DNA of 64,000 nt from Haberlea rhodopensis (taxonomy: Eukaryota > Streptophyta > Magnoliopsida > Lamiales > Gesneriaceae): the NCBI GenBank assembly GCA_907163345.1, contig CAJQUN010000061.1, positions 2,914,001 through 2,978,000 on the forward strand, given 5' to 3'. The notes under the pieces are model-generated. The model was not told the origin of the DNA. It saw nothing but the letters and a program-made list of their open reading frames with translations, and ran no database searches. Shown here piece by piece: positions 46,695 through 57,304 of the stretch (within the stretch, counting starts at the first letter, position 1; every line of letters begins with the position of its first letter). The position numbers and the translations under genes were made by a program.

Positions 46695-46699
46695 GGAAA

Positions 46700-48180
46700 C
46701 ATGTTCATATGATGTTAGAGAATGTATTTATCAAGTTCTAATGTTGATATGAAAGGTGTAGGAGATGTACCATGAAGATAAGCATCATAATCGCCATCTT
46801 CTGAATTTTACAGAGCATAGCGATCGATAGCTAAAATGTATCGATCGACCGCCCGGACTGGCCGGACCCAATCTCCGCCCAGTTGGAAGGTTCTTCCTTT
46901 AACTTGCCTCATTACTCTTAGCTCCCGACTACACTCTTAGCCTCCTACCGTAACTTTATTCTAACAGAACCTTTTGACAGACAACTAACACTTCTCCTTA
47001 TTTGTTTACCATGCATAACTCTCAAACATTTATTTCTAGCGGGTCTCACTCTTTCTCTTCTGTAGACTTATCCTGGTGAGTTGCCTACACGAGCCCGAAC
47101 TCGCTTACCACCATCTCGCTCTTTCCTTTATTCGTTGCTACCTTTTTTTCCAAGGGTTGGGGTGAGAAGTTGATTGTTGGTTTTTCTTTTTCACTCGAAG
47201 CAAAAGTGGTTAGCGATGATCGCTAACGAGTAGCGATCAATCGCTAGAAGGCTGAAACATTTTATGAAAATGAGACTTAAATAGCGATCGATCGCTAGCA
47301 ATGACCGATCGATGGTTAGGGTTATAAAAATTGAAGCGATTGATCGCTAAAAACGACCGATCGATCGCTAGGATGAATTTGTTGAAAATGTTATATTTTG
47401 TGAAAAGTTTGATGGTGAAGCCTATTTTGACATGGTATATTTTTTATATGCATGTAGCTCCATCACATGGAACAGGACAGAGAGGCGGTAAATCATTGAC
47501 GCCTACACTTATATATGTTGTACATCACAACAGGTACGTGTTGACGTACGAGTATTGATATTCAATTGTGGTCTTTCTATACGATGATATGATGATGATA
47601 TCTTGTTTAGTAAGATATTGGTGATGTAAGGTACGATGTTGTTGAGGCATATGATTGATTTTATGATTATTCTATATGATGATGAGACTGTTGATGCCAT
47701 ATGAGATGTATGCTATTGTTGAGCATATGCTTTGGCATCAACGGTCTCATCATCATATGTGCTGCTAATATGGGACATGAAGGCTGAACCACTGACATAT
47801 TGAGCTGAGAGGCATATCATATCGGTCTCGTTATAACAGGATATTGACTGAAATATGTGATGACATATTGAACATGTATATTGTGTTTTGAGGTATGTAC
47901 AGGGGGTATGTACAGGAACAACCAGGAATGAGTATTATAAATGCATGAAATTAGGAAGTTGTTTATCCAGTTTTAATGCATTATATTGATGTTGAATTGT
48001 AAACATCATTTCTATATACTCATGTGTTGTTTGGTTGTTCTGTAGGGACTCATAGCTGGGGAAAGCCAGGATTGTGGTCTACCTTCTGCTGCTAGGAATT
48101 AAACTGATCGAGATTGGATGATTTGTGCTATGTAAATGATATACAATACATAGTGAAAAATCTTGATCAGTAGTGGTATA
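46700..48180. other. Unclassified non-coding segment (right part), with CGATCGATCG cluster
   Basis: Continuation of the 27851-28484 segment. No gene. CGATCGATCG-type palindromes cluster at 46820-46850 and 47200-47370 (for example AGCGATCGATCGCTAGC). The part at about 47880-48120 (TGTACAGGAACAACCAGG; TTTGGTTGTTCTGTAGGGACTCATAGC) resembles, in opposite orientation, E4 sequence near 37000-37140. It is probably part of an LTR-type repeat. The boundary with the pararetroviral relic is near 48185. Confidence 0.4.
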
Positions 48181-48189
48181 ATCTTAATT

Positions 48190-48640
48190 CTGACAAATAA
48201 AGAATGCTAAAATTAGGATTAAAGTGACGAGGCAATAGCTCAGATGCATCTTGGTCACCAATCTTCACCTTCCATCCATACTCTGTGAAGAGTCTGATGT
48301 ATTCATCTACATGGGAGGTGTCATGTAGTTCAATGTTGTAAAGAGCTTATTTGTACTTCTTAGCCTTATCTTGTTCCATTCCTTCAAAGTATCCTTCTTC
48401 TATGAAATGGATTTTGAATAGCTTTGTCATCCTGTCAACAATTGTTTTTAGAGCCCTATGGCTATGCTTTGGGGAGTGAGTTCCCATGCAATTTTGGCTG
48501 ATCCTTCCAAGCTCATATTAAGATGTAATATGAACCATTCTTTTTTGAGATCAAGCGTTCCTGCGGCGATTCTCATGGCAGACGCTCACTCGTCGATCAG
48601 TACCTTTCGATTTTTGAAATCCAAAATATCCATATTAAGC
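48190..48640 (-). pseudogene. Caulimoviridae-like capsid protein, middle part (degenerate)
   Basis: Minus-strand translation in several frames gives LDLKKEWFILHLNMSLEGSA, then a segment reading EYIRLFTEYGWKVKIGDQDA near 48230-48290. This resembles the capsid helical region before the C-terminal basic domain in Caulimoviridae. I can align it only by general pattern. Support comes from its position: upstream, on the same strand, of the zinc-knuckle piece at 26557-27850. Stops and shifts are frequent. Confidence 0.5.
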
Positions 48641-48641
48641 A

Positions 48642-49444
48642 TTAGTCCATATGGATGTATCTATCTAACTGAGATTTCTCGTATGGCGTTTGATATATTG
48701 CTGGCCTTCGGGAATGATTCCTTGTTCCAACTGCAGGATCTAAAACCGTTCTTGTGGTAAAGTCTCCACTGTGTGACATGTTTTGATCTCCTGGTGGTGG
48801 CTCGTGTGACCCGAGACTTTCATTCTCGTTCATCTTTAAGTTTATGAGATTTAGTCTTGCAAAAGACTCCACAAGATCGTGTAGATCTTCTAAGTTCATT
48901 CTTTCCATTACTTCTTGGGAAGTATAGGTTCTCCTCGTATGACACAATCATCTTTTCAATATCGATCATTGGTCTTTGGACCTCATCGGCTTTCCCTTTT
49001 TTTTTATGTAAAAGGGGTCCTGCTCCATAGGATGGTGGTAACCACCTTCCTTTTTGTCTTCCTGAAGAACTTGGCCGTGACTCCAAATCCTTGACTCGGG
49101 TTTGAACATCTCAAAAATTTTCAAGAATTTCTTCCTGGTGTTTGATCATCATCTCCATCTGAGTTTGGATATGATGGAGTTGCGATGGAACATGATGTTG
49201 TTTGTTCCCATAGTTCTACACCGTCTTCTAGATCTCTTTCAAATCTATGGAGATCTTTGAACTATCCGCCTCGATTTCATGAAAGGTTGGTTCTCACATC
49301 CTATTCGCCTAGTCCGGATCCTGTTGGGTCATTAGGATCCAGAATCATGTAGTCGTGTTCAGGATGGTCTTCCTCCTGAGCTTCGGCTAACTTGAACTGT
49401 AGTTTGAAGTTTACCCTGTAAAGCCTCCTAGCCACCCTCTCCAT
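48642..49444 (-). pseudogene. Pararetrovirus-like ORFs upstream of the capsid (degenerate)
   Basis: Minus-strand fragments: 49301-49444 (47 codons, MERVARRLYRV, rich in Glu/Asp at its end), 48820-49086 and 48642-48947. The last two contain an RSNG/RSTRS-rich stretch and an acidic, Asn-rich region. I do not recognise a movement protein or any other named domain. The pieces lie between the primer site (49687-49698) and the capsid piece, where the 5' part of a caulimovirid polyprotein is expected. Frames change at about 49300 and 48900. Confidence 0.45.
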
Positions 49445-49520
49445 TTTTTATACCTGTTTATGCTAGCTTGGCTAGCACTGGCTTCTCATAGATTTTTCCA
49501 TTTCTGGTTGAAGCATTGAG

Positions 49521-49607
49521 CTACGGCAGATGTTCCTGTTCAAGTTCTTCCAAATTTTGGAAATACCACCTGTATGAGTGACATCTCGAACATTCGTTTG
49601 GATCCAT
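49521..49607 (-). CDS. Short ORF after the pararetroviral primer site (28 codons)
   Basis: ATG at 49607 to TAG at 49521 on the minus strand. It encodes a 28-residue peptide with CSRCH near its N-terminus and a Glu-rich C-terminus (LEELEQEHLP). It lies 80 nt downstream of the primer site. Short leader ORFs are usual in Caulimoviridae, but this one could be chance. Confidence 0.3.
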   Translation of the reverse strand: MDPNECSRCHSYRWYFQNLEELEQEHLP

Positions 49608-49686
49608 GTTTTCTTGAATCGTCTCATCCGTTTAGGATATTACTAATATTTAAAATATTATTATAATATTTCCAAAATAAACCTAT

Positions 49687-49698
49687 GCTCTGATACCA
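49687..49698 (-). promoter_or_regulatory. Primer site of the pararetrovirus-like insertion (initiator tRNA-Met)
   Basis: + strand GCTCTGATACCA, minus TGGTATCAGAGC. No LTR end abuts it on the right: the next 140 bp are not LTR-like. This is what a Caulimoviridae minus-strand primer site would look like. Without flanking LTRs it supports a pararetrovirus over a retrotransposon. Confidence 0.75.
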
Positions 49699-49842
49699 AT
49701 TTTTAAGAGGATCGTTATTAAGGGGAAATGGCATAGCAAAGCATGACAAATGACTAGATTGTGAAGAAAATAATTCATCAGAGGTATTTTAGTCAAACAA
49801 AAGTCATATTTTGATTTAGATTTTAAATTTGAGACCACCTTG

Positions 49843-51975
49843 TGTAGGACCCCCAAACCAATATTACGCCAGTAGTGTATTTATGACGCCATAAGCGTAT
49901 AAAGAATCTAATTCTTTGATACTCTCGATTATATATCTGTCATTTATGGTATGATTTCCATCAAAATTTTGACAGAGTTTCCCCATAGTTTATACATTCA
50001 TTTACAAGTATAAAATATCTTTCCTCAACAACAAAACATGACATAATTAACTCCCCAACTCCTAAGTTTCACTCCCCTCAACATTAAAGCACATGAAACT
50101 TTAAAACATTTATACAGACCATATACATGCTTCCAAAGGCTCACAAATCGAGCCATAAATAAATGAATGCAAATTGAATTGCTTAAACATTATCTACTTG
50201 TGCAGATCACTTTACCCCATACCACTACTGGTATCACACTCATGGAAGTCTTCTCATTCCATGGCTCAGACTCATTTCTAGAATCAATGGTGTACTTGTA
50301 TTACATGTTTCAACAGAAACAACTCACTACACTGGGTGAACATATTCCAGCACGATAATCATGCTTGTAACATTATTCACAAAACAATAAACGAGAACAT
50401 ATCGATATAATGTAACAAAATGAGATTATTGAAAGTCTAACATGAATACTCCCTGAATAAATCTGAACTATGATAGGTTTTCTCGTAACTCTCACTGTAT
50501 AATATTCACAATCTCAAAATCATCAAATTCAATATTATTGTTTAAGACATGGTACACATCATCATGGTAAACCAATACACTCACAACAAATCATAATCCT
50601 TTAATTAATCAGATTCAATCTCATGTCGAAGGCAATCATGCATGTCATCATTCTCGTTCTCAATGTTTTCTCATATCAATCATGTCCTAGGCATCGATAC
50701 TCATTCATATTTCCCGGTCACATACTCATACGTATCCACCATGTCACAATTAATAATTCGATACACGTTCTCATTTCCTTACTTATATACTCAAATCATG
50801 TACATACACGTGTTCTCTATACTACATAGATCGACATTCAAACACATATTAATTACATGAATAAGTAATTATTTTGTAGTATACCTGCTCGTACGTCATT
50901 ATGTGTCCTGACTGTCCAAAATCCAGATGATGCTATCCTCCTTTATTCCTAGACGCTCATTAAGGTTTTATACAATTTCAACAATCTTATATTAGTACAA
51001 AGTTGTCACTTTCACGAAGTAAAATATTTCGTTTCCCAATGTAAGCACTCATGCTCAATAATATGATGAGAATTCATGGAATAACATCAACATCCACTAA
51101 ATCGTTCGAAATTAGAAGGAAAAAAAATCAATTAAGGAAACGATCGATCGGCTGGAACTATTGATCGATCGATCGCCTCCACCAATTGATCGGTCGGTGC
51201 CAGAATTTTCCACCTTAGCTAAGGCCCTTGATCGATCGATCGGTTCACCCAACCCATCGATCGATCGATGTTTTTACTCGAAAAAAAAACTCCATTTTAA
51301 ACCCTTTTTCAACCTCAACAAACTCACCCCCTTTCAACCAACATCAAATCCTCTTCTCCGTACACTCCTAACTCTTCAGCAACACATATAAATTCATAGC
51401 TCAACAAAAAATCAACTAGTTCAAGAAAATCATCATAAACTCAAAATTCCCAAAAACATAAATCCAACATCTAACACAATTATCATTAAAATTCAACAAA
51501 ACTATTATCAAGGTATAATTAACTTACCCAAGTAAGAATCCCTAAGATTTAGAGCTCAAATGCAAGATCTTTCCTTGGATTTGGAAGAGAGAAAGTTGGA
51601 GAAGGGTTGAGGTGTGAAAATCTATATTTAGTGTGTGTAATGTATGAAAAAGTTTGAAGAGAATATGATATAATTGTCATCTTTTACCATTTAGCACATA
51701 GGTTTAAACCCACATTAGAAATTCAACCACCCCCACCCACTGATTACAATTCAACTCCAATCCTTACTCTATTAATTCAAATTCTAAATTACCACACTAA
51801 TTCACATTACTAATCTCAACCATATATCAAACAATTATGACTCAATTATATGATTCAACCACACCCGTTTTTTTCAAAAACCGAGTCCAAATGCAAAACG
51901 ATACTCATTCGTGATTTTTCCTTAACTATCACATTAACTCAATGGATTTAGGATAATTAAATTTCAGACATCACA
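49843..51975 (-). repeat. Lone LTR related to the E4 LTR type
   Basis: It begins TGTAGGACCCCCAAACC and ends TTTCAGACATCACA, the same terminal types as E4 (TGTAAGACCCCGAC ... TTCCGGACATCACA). It shares internal landmarks (CATATACATGCTTCC, CAGAAACAACTCAC, ATACCTGCTCGTACGTCA). 2133 bp. No primer site, polypurine tract or second LTR adjoins it, so it is a solo LTR or a truncated copy. Flanking bases (CCTTG and CACTG) are not a clear duplication. It contains a GATCGATCG cluster at 51140-51272. Confidence 0.8.
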
Positions 51976-52858
51976 CACTGATTAAAGATTTTCCTATTTT
52001 GGCTTTTAGTGTGCTGTTGTTTTTATACAGGACTTAAATGAATTGTTGTTTTGCAATTGGTACTATCATGTAGTTAACCCATTTTTTGCTTATTTGGTTC
52101 GGCTTATACAGTATTTCTACAAGTGAAACATATATAATTGTTCTTTGTAATATAACTTATAGATTATAACTATTCTATAAGGTAATTATCCCTAATCTAA
52201 TGATAATATAAGATAAAAAAATTAATATATTAATATAGAAGTAGTCGGTGTCGCACAATTATACGTGTCCATGCTAAGAATATAAAAAAACATTATTTAA
52301 AGAAATGGACAGCGTTACGAGAAATTAACATTATGATTATTATATTTTAATTAATTTTTTACTAAAACATTCTTAATCAAAACAACTCGTATTCTTTATA
52401 TTTTATAATAATATTTTTTGTTAATTTTAAAATTTGTGGTGTTTTGTTTTTTGTAAAAAAATATATATTAAGAATTATGGTCATTTTGTGACGTATATCA
52501 TTTATTATTAGGGGCCTACACTTACCAACCCTTGCCCCCAAAAAAATTTTGTATCTTAAAAAAAAATTAAATTACAACTTTATCATAAAAAAATTGTAGC
52601 TCGCCACTTAAACATTATATTTTTCCCTATTTTAAATTATTTTTTTACTATTAATTTTTTTGACTTAAAATTTTTATTTTTAAATTTTTTTACCTCTTCC
52701 AAAAAATCACGTAACCGTTACTATTTATTATAATATACTAATGTGATGTGTGTGTACACGTCACTTTGATTGTTATTTTATAATATTTTATTTTTCGATA
52801 AATAAAACAATAGATTTACTTAATCTTAGAGGATGATAGAATAAAAGACTCACATTTG
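51976..52858. other. A+T-rich intergenic stretch
   Basis: No gene, repeat family or RNA gene that I can support. It is very A+T-rich, with many T and A homopolymers. It lies between the lone LTR and the probable left part of the Mutator-like element. Confidence 0.6.
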
Positions 52859-53390
52859 TGGGGTTTTTATTAAAATAATCGATTTTCAAAAATAATTTAA
52901 CAAATTAATCGTTTTTTATTTATTATGAAAGTAATCTAAGTCGCCATGTCAGATGGCGACTTCATTTGAAGTCGACATCTGACATAGCGACTTGTATACA
53001 AATTATATATTATTTTTTTGATGTCGCCATCTGAGAAGGCGACACCAAATTTTTTTGGCGACACCAATGTAATTTATTGGTGTCGCCATCTCAGTTGGCG
53101 ACACCAATGTTATAACCCTAGCCCGCCGCACTCGCAATCTCATTCGGAATTCTCTCATTTTATTTCTTCCGTCCGCCGCTCTCATTTTCATTTTCTTTCT
53201 TCGGTGAACAAGCTACGAAAATCGAACATCTCTTGCAAAAATCAAGTCATTTCTTTCCAAAATATTTAACGTAAGCTTTTTTATTTTTGTTATTTGTGTA
53301 TTGTAGATACATTATGATTTTGATATATTTAGTGGGAGTATATTACTTGTTGGAGTATATTTTTGTGATGTGAATGATTAAAATTTAAGT
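52859..53390. other. Probable left part of the Mutator-like element, with GTCGCC inverted repeats
   Basis: 52938-53110 contains four to five copies of GTCGCCATCTSAG...GGCGACACC in both orientations (AAGTCGCCATGTCAGATGGCGACTT; GATGTCGCCATCTGAGAAGGCGACACC; TGGTGTCGCCATCTCAGTTGGCGACACCA). Each is a hairpin. A G+C-rich block with GGCGGCGG follows (53400-53500). Such arrays often mark subterminal regions of Mutator-like elements. GGGGTTTTTATTAAAATAATCG near 52859 could be the terminus, but its partner at the right end is missing. No gene. Confidence 0.4.
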
Positions 53391-53575
53391 TGGCTCCGGA
53401 AGGAGGCTGGTTGCATTGTGGGCGGCCGGCGGCGGTCGAGGGTGGCCGACGGCGGCGTGGGTTGGCGGCGGTGGGCGTCTGTCGGAGGGCGGCGGTCGTA
53501 GACTGTCAGCGGGTATTTTTTGTAATGTTGAGATTAATGTTGTTAATTTTTGTATTATATTTCAGGATTGATCAA

Positions 53576-55210
53576 ATGACACAACCAGGCCTGATTGACA
53601 CACATATTTTGTCGTTGCAGTCTTCACATCGATCTGAGGATATATGGGGAGGTGATATGGATAGTATACTTCGTGTGAGAAACCCAGATAGCTATTTTTG
53701 GATATGTGTCCATTAGATATTGCGTGTTGTTAATTTGTTGCACGTTATTGGATTTTATGGTATATATAGGTGTGGTAAGATTGAACTTGGCATGCACCTG
53801 ATCACGGCTTTAGTTGAGAGATGGCGCCGTGAAACACACACATTTCATCTTAGATCGGGAGAAGCGTCCATCACACTGCAAGACATTGCAGTAATATGGG
53901 CGTTGCCAGTAGATGGCATCGTAGTGTCTGGGATAGATTATGATAAGACTCTACCCGAATGGCAAGAATATTGCCATACATATTTAGGATTCATACCAGA
54001 TATCAAAGATTTTAAAGGTGCGAGGTTGAGATTTGTTGTTTTGAAAAATCATTTGCTGCAAAATCCTTAGGGTTACATAGTACGCCAGATGATCTTGCTA
54101 AGTTTACACGGGTTTGTGCGTTATTGATGTTAGGGGGAATTATGTGCCCTGATTCATCAGGCAATTTTGTTAGGTTATTGTATTTACAGAAGTTGGAGGA
54201 TATCGACTCAGCCCGTACATATAGTTGGGGCAGTGTTGTTTTGGCATACTTATATCGTGAGTTGTGCACGTCATCAGAGAGAGGGAAAATAAGTTATAGG
54301 TGGTGCATTGCAACTCTTACAGGTAAATAATATGTTTGTTTGTTTTAATAATTAAAATATGTTTCTGGTCAATCTAACTTGTATTATTGATGTCACTACA
54401 ATAAATGAGATTTGGGCATGGTCACGAATCCCAAGTTTGACTCCGCAATTGGGTAGCGAAAGATATGATATTGGGCCAATAATGGTCGTCCCAGACAATG
54501 TGTTACCTTCTGCTCCATATGGTGTAAGGTAATACGAATATGCATTGTTTTATATTGATTTTATGTGTTAATGCATTAATCATTTATTTGAATATATGCA
54601 GGTGGTCATGTCATTTAAACTTCACAGAAACTGGGAGTCATTCCATACGCATCATAAGGGACATCCTCGATGAGCAGCCAGTAACTCAAGTAAACATGCT
54701 GTTAAATTAGTTTGTACAAAAATACACTCTTTTCATAGTATGTAAAGCAATGTTGTTTTGCATTTTAATTGGTTCCATGCAGGCACTCCATCTACACATA
54801 TGCAGACAGATATTGCAGGTCCATCTACGTGGATAGATATTGCAGGTCCACCTGCACATATGCAGACAGATATTGCAGGTCCATCTACGTGGACAGAGCC
54901 AGATATGTGTACAAACTATTATATTCCTGTACATGTACCATCATATAATTTATCTCCCTTCACGCCATATCCCCCCATGTCCACTCAACCCCAGTTCAGC
55001 AGCATGGATACATATGTCAGTCTTGGGTTTGCGACATATGCATCTATGACTTCACCTTTCGATGTCTCGCCAGTTCTATTCCCCCAATTGACGCCAATTC
55101 AGCAGCCTGCCAACACACCTGTGGCAAGGGAAAGGGGCGAAGAAGTCGTTCAACAACGAAGAGTTAGAAGACAGACAATCCTCCTCCTTGTGGTACTGGA
55201 GGAAATTTAG
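53576..55210 (+). pseudogene. Plant mobile domain (PMD) protein gene, MAIN/MAIL-like, four predicted exons
   Basis: The family comprises MAIN, MAIL1 and many transposon-borne relatives. From ATG 53576 the frame gives MTQPGLIDTHIL, then the PMD core: LLHVIGFYGIYRCGKIELGMHLITAL, VERWRRETHTFHLRSGEASITLQDIAVIWALPVDG, SARTYSWGSVVLAYLYRELC and IWAWSRIPSLTPQLG. Introns are predicted at 54323-54409, 54529-54601 and 54690-54782 (GT...AG, the usual sizes for plants). Exon 4 encodes a Pro/Thr-rich tail with a 60-bp tandem repeat (QTDIAGPSTW, 54798-54895). An in-frame TAG at 53714-53716 and a frameshift near 54050 (AAAAATCATTTGC) interrupt the core. It is probably a pseudogene unless the stop is spliced out. 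It converges on the transposase at 55412. Confidence 0.85.
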
Positions 55211-55411
55211 CTCGTCGTCGTCGTTGAAGTCATCATTATGTTGTAAATAGTAACCGATTCTTATAGATTAAATTTGAAAAAATGTTTGTTCTTTGAGCAT
55301 TCAATCAACATACAATAATCGTAATTAAACGTATAATAATGTCATAATAACGTAAAGTAAACATACAATAATGCACAATAACGTAAAATTATTTACACAA
55401 TAAACATACAA

Positions 55412-56440
55412 TCAATTACATGTTAAAAAATTTATTTGATTTCGAGAAGTTGAAGCAATTTGTCGTCTTGCACGGGCCTCTGGCCAGTCCATATCATTCT
55501 GAATGCGCGTTGTTTGATCTCGACTTACTCTTATGCTTTTTCGCAGAGTGGAGTTGTGGTACAACCTCAAAACATGGGGTGTCCCAATGCTCATCCCCCC
55601 ACATTGGTTCGAATTGTCCTTGATATGTGCTCCAATATTCATTCATATTGTAATATGGCTTCACAAAAGTTTTAGCGTTTAAGCCATACTTTCGACACAC
55701 TTGGATCACATGCGAGCAAGGTATTCTGAACTCTTTCCATTTTCCACAAGAGCATTCCCCGGATTTTAAATACACAACATGCATATTACCCCCACGTCCT
55801 GATTGTACTCTTGTGATAACAGAAGCGGTTAGACGTCTACGATCGAACATCTGGACATTATGATGGATGGAATGATAGTCAGCACGACCATATCTTTCGA
55901 ACACATAATCTGGTCATTCTTGATTATTTTGAATCATTCGCTCCGTCTTCTTAAGCCGTTCGAAAAAATATAGCACACAACGATCAAAAGTTAATTGCAC
56001 AATGGCGGTGATTGGAAGTCGACGAGCACCTTTCATAACTCCATTTATGCATTCTGACATATTTGTGGTCATGATACCACAACGCCAGCCTCCGTCATGA
56101 GCAAGCGACCATTGACACTTATCAATACGACTCAAGTAATCAAAAGCCCTTGGTTCTATAAGTTTAATCTCTTCCATTGTGCGATCAAATTTTCTGACCT
56201 GATTTTCTGATCCCGCTCTCCAACATAAGTCTTTCAAATGAACGGATTTGAAGCGACCATTAAAGTTTGAACAAACATGTCTCAAACAAAATCGATGTAC
56301 TCCACGGGGTGATTTAAAGTCAGGAATACAATCGATTGCAGCAATGAGGCCTGGATGACGGTCAGAAATCAAACATATACCACCCTCAGATCTTCTCACA
56401 ATATGCTTGCTAATCATCTCCAAAAACCATCTCCATGACA
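55412..56440 (-). pseudogene. MuDR-type (MULE) transposase, C-terminal half
   Basis: Minus strand. SWRWFLEMISKHI at 56440 is the segment that follows FAIVDEEN in MULE transposases. Next come LISDRHPGLIAAI (second catalytic Asp) and CLRHVCSNF. TTNMSECINGVMKGAR carries the conserved Glu. After an in-frame TGA at 55914-55916 comes the SWIM zinc finger GECSCGKWKEFRIPCSHVIQVC. The C-terminal YNMNEYWSTYQGQFEPMWGDEHW follows, and a frameshifted tail (RIQNDMDWPEARARRQ) ends at 55412. The N-terminal half is not upstream on the same strand but on the opposite strand at 56441-57304. Together they would be about 630 residues, a usual MULE length. Confidence 0.9.
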
Positions 56441-57304
56441 CAAAGTTTTACCAGACACAACCACGAAAATACTCATGTCCTTTATCCAACAATTCCATTC
56501 TTCTCAATATTTGGAGACTCATTAGACATTCCAACACGTAGATGGGGGAGTTATTACGACTACTCCAAAGGGGATATCCATCTAGATATGGTCTTAAAAA
56601 ATAAAGCTCATTTGCAGGCAGATGTAAAGGATTACTCTGTACGTGTTGCGAAACGGGAGTACCGCGTTGTCAAGAGTACAAAAACATTGTGGAAAGTGGT
56701 GTGCAAACACAGTACAGAAGATATGCCTTGTAGATGGTACCTGCGGGCCTCGTTGAAGAAAAAAGTTGGATTATTCAAAATCAACAAGTATGGAGGTTCT
56801 CACACTTGCGTTTTGAGTGAGCTATCGGTCGATCATGCAAATTTGGACAAAAACATGATTGCTAGCTTGTTAGTGGGAATTGTTCGGCGTGATCCAGCTT
56901 ACGAAATAAAGTATGTAATTCAAACAGTGAAAGATAAATATGGATTTGAGATCTCCTATGCAAAAGGATGGTTTAGTTTGCGACGTGCTGTGGAGAATGT
57001 GTACGGAACATGGGAGAGCTCCGTGAAGAAATTGCCTTACTATATGGGAGCTTTGCAAAAATGGAATCCCGGCACAGTCGTTGAGTGGGTTCACCTTGAA
57101 AATGCCAGACCAATAGAAAAGACTTTGAATTACGTGTTTGGGCCTTCCATCCATGTGTACAAGGATTTCAACATTGCCGCTGAGTAATAAGTGTGGATGG
57201 AACACATCTGTATACGAAATATCAACATAAGATGTTGATTGCCGTGACAATGGACGCGAATAATCAAATCTTACCTTTGGCATTTGCAATTGTTGACGAA
57301 GACC
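56441..57304 (+). pseudogene. MuDR-type transposase, N-terminal half, inverted relative to the C-terminal half
   Basis: + strand. The MuDR N-terminal domain is GDIHLDMVLKNKAHLQADVKDYSV, LWKVVCKHST, CRWYLRASLKKKVGLFKI and GGSHTC. Then YAKGWFSLRRAVENVYGTWE and YYMGALQKWNPGTVVEW. The frame stops at TAA 57185, but a shift of one base continues it as VISVDGTHLYTKY (first catalytic Asp) and MLIAVTMDANNQILPLAFAIVDE at about 57195-57300. A TGA precedes VISVDG in that frame. Homology ends at about 57304, where Athila sequence starts. The next expected residues (SWRWFLE) are those that open the minus-strand piece at 56440, so the two halves lie head to head. Confidence 0.9.

Noticed and set aside
27850..48170. 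TTCTG as target duplication of the unclassified segment
   Set aside because: The repeat is short, and the ends it would imply (GGTAAG... and ...TCTTAA) do not look like TG...CA or any terminal inverted repeat.
53390..53575. N-terminal extension of the PMD frame (MAPEGGWLHCGRPAAVEGG...)
   Set aside because: It is low-complexity G+C-rich sequence. The conserved MTQPGL start at 53576 follows it and is preceded by an acceptor-like TTTCAG.
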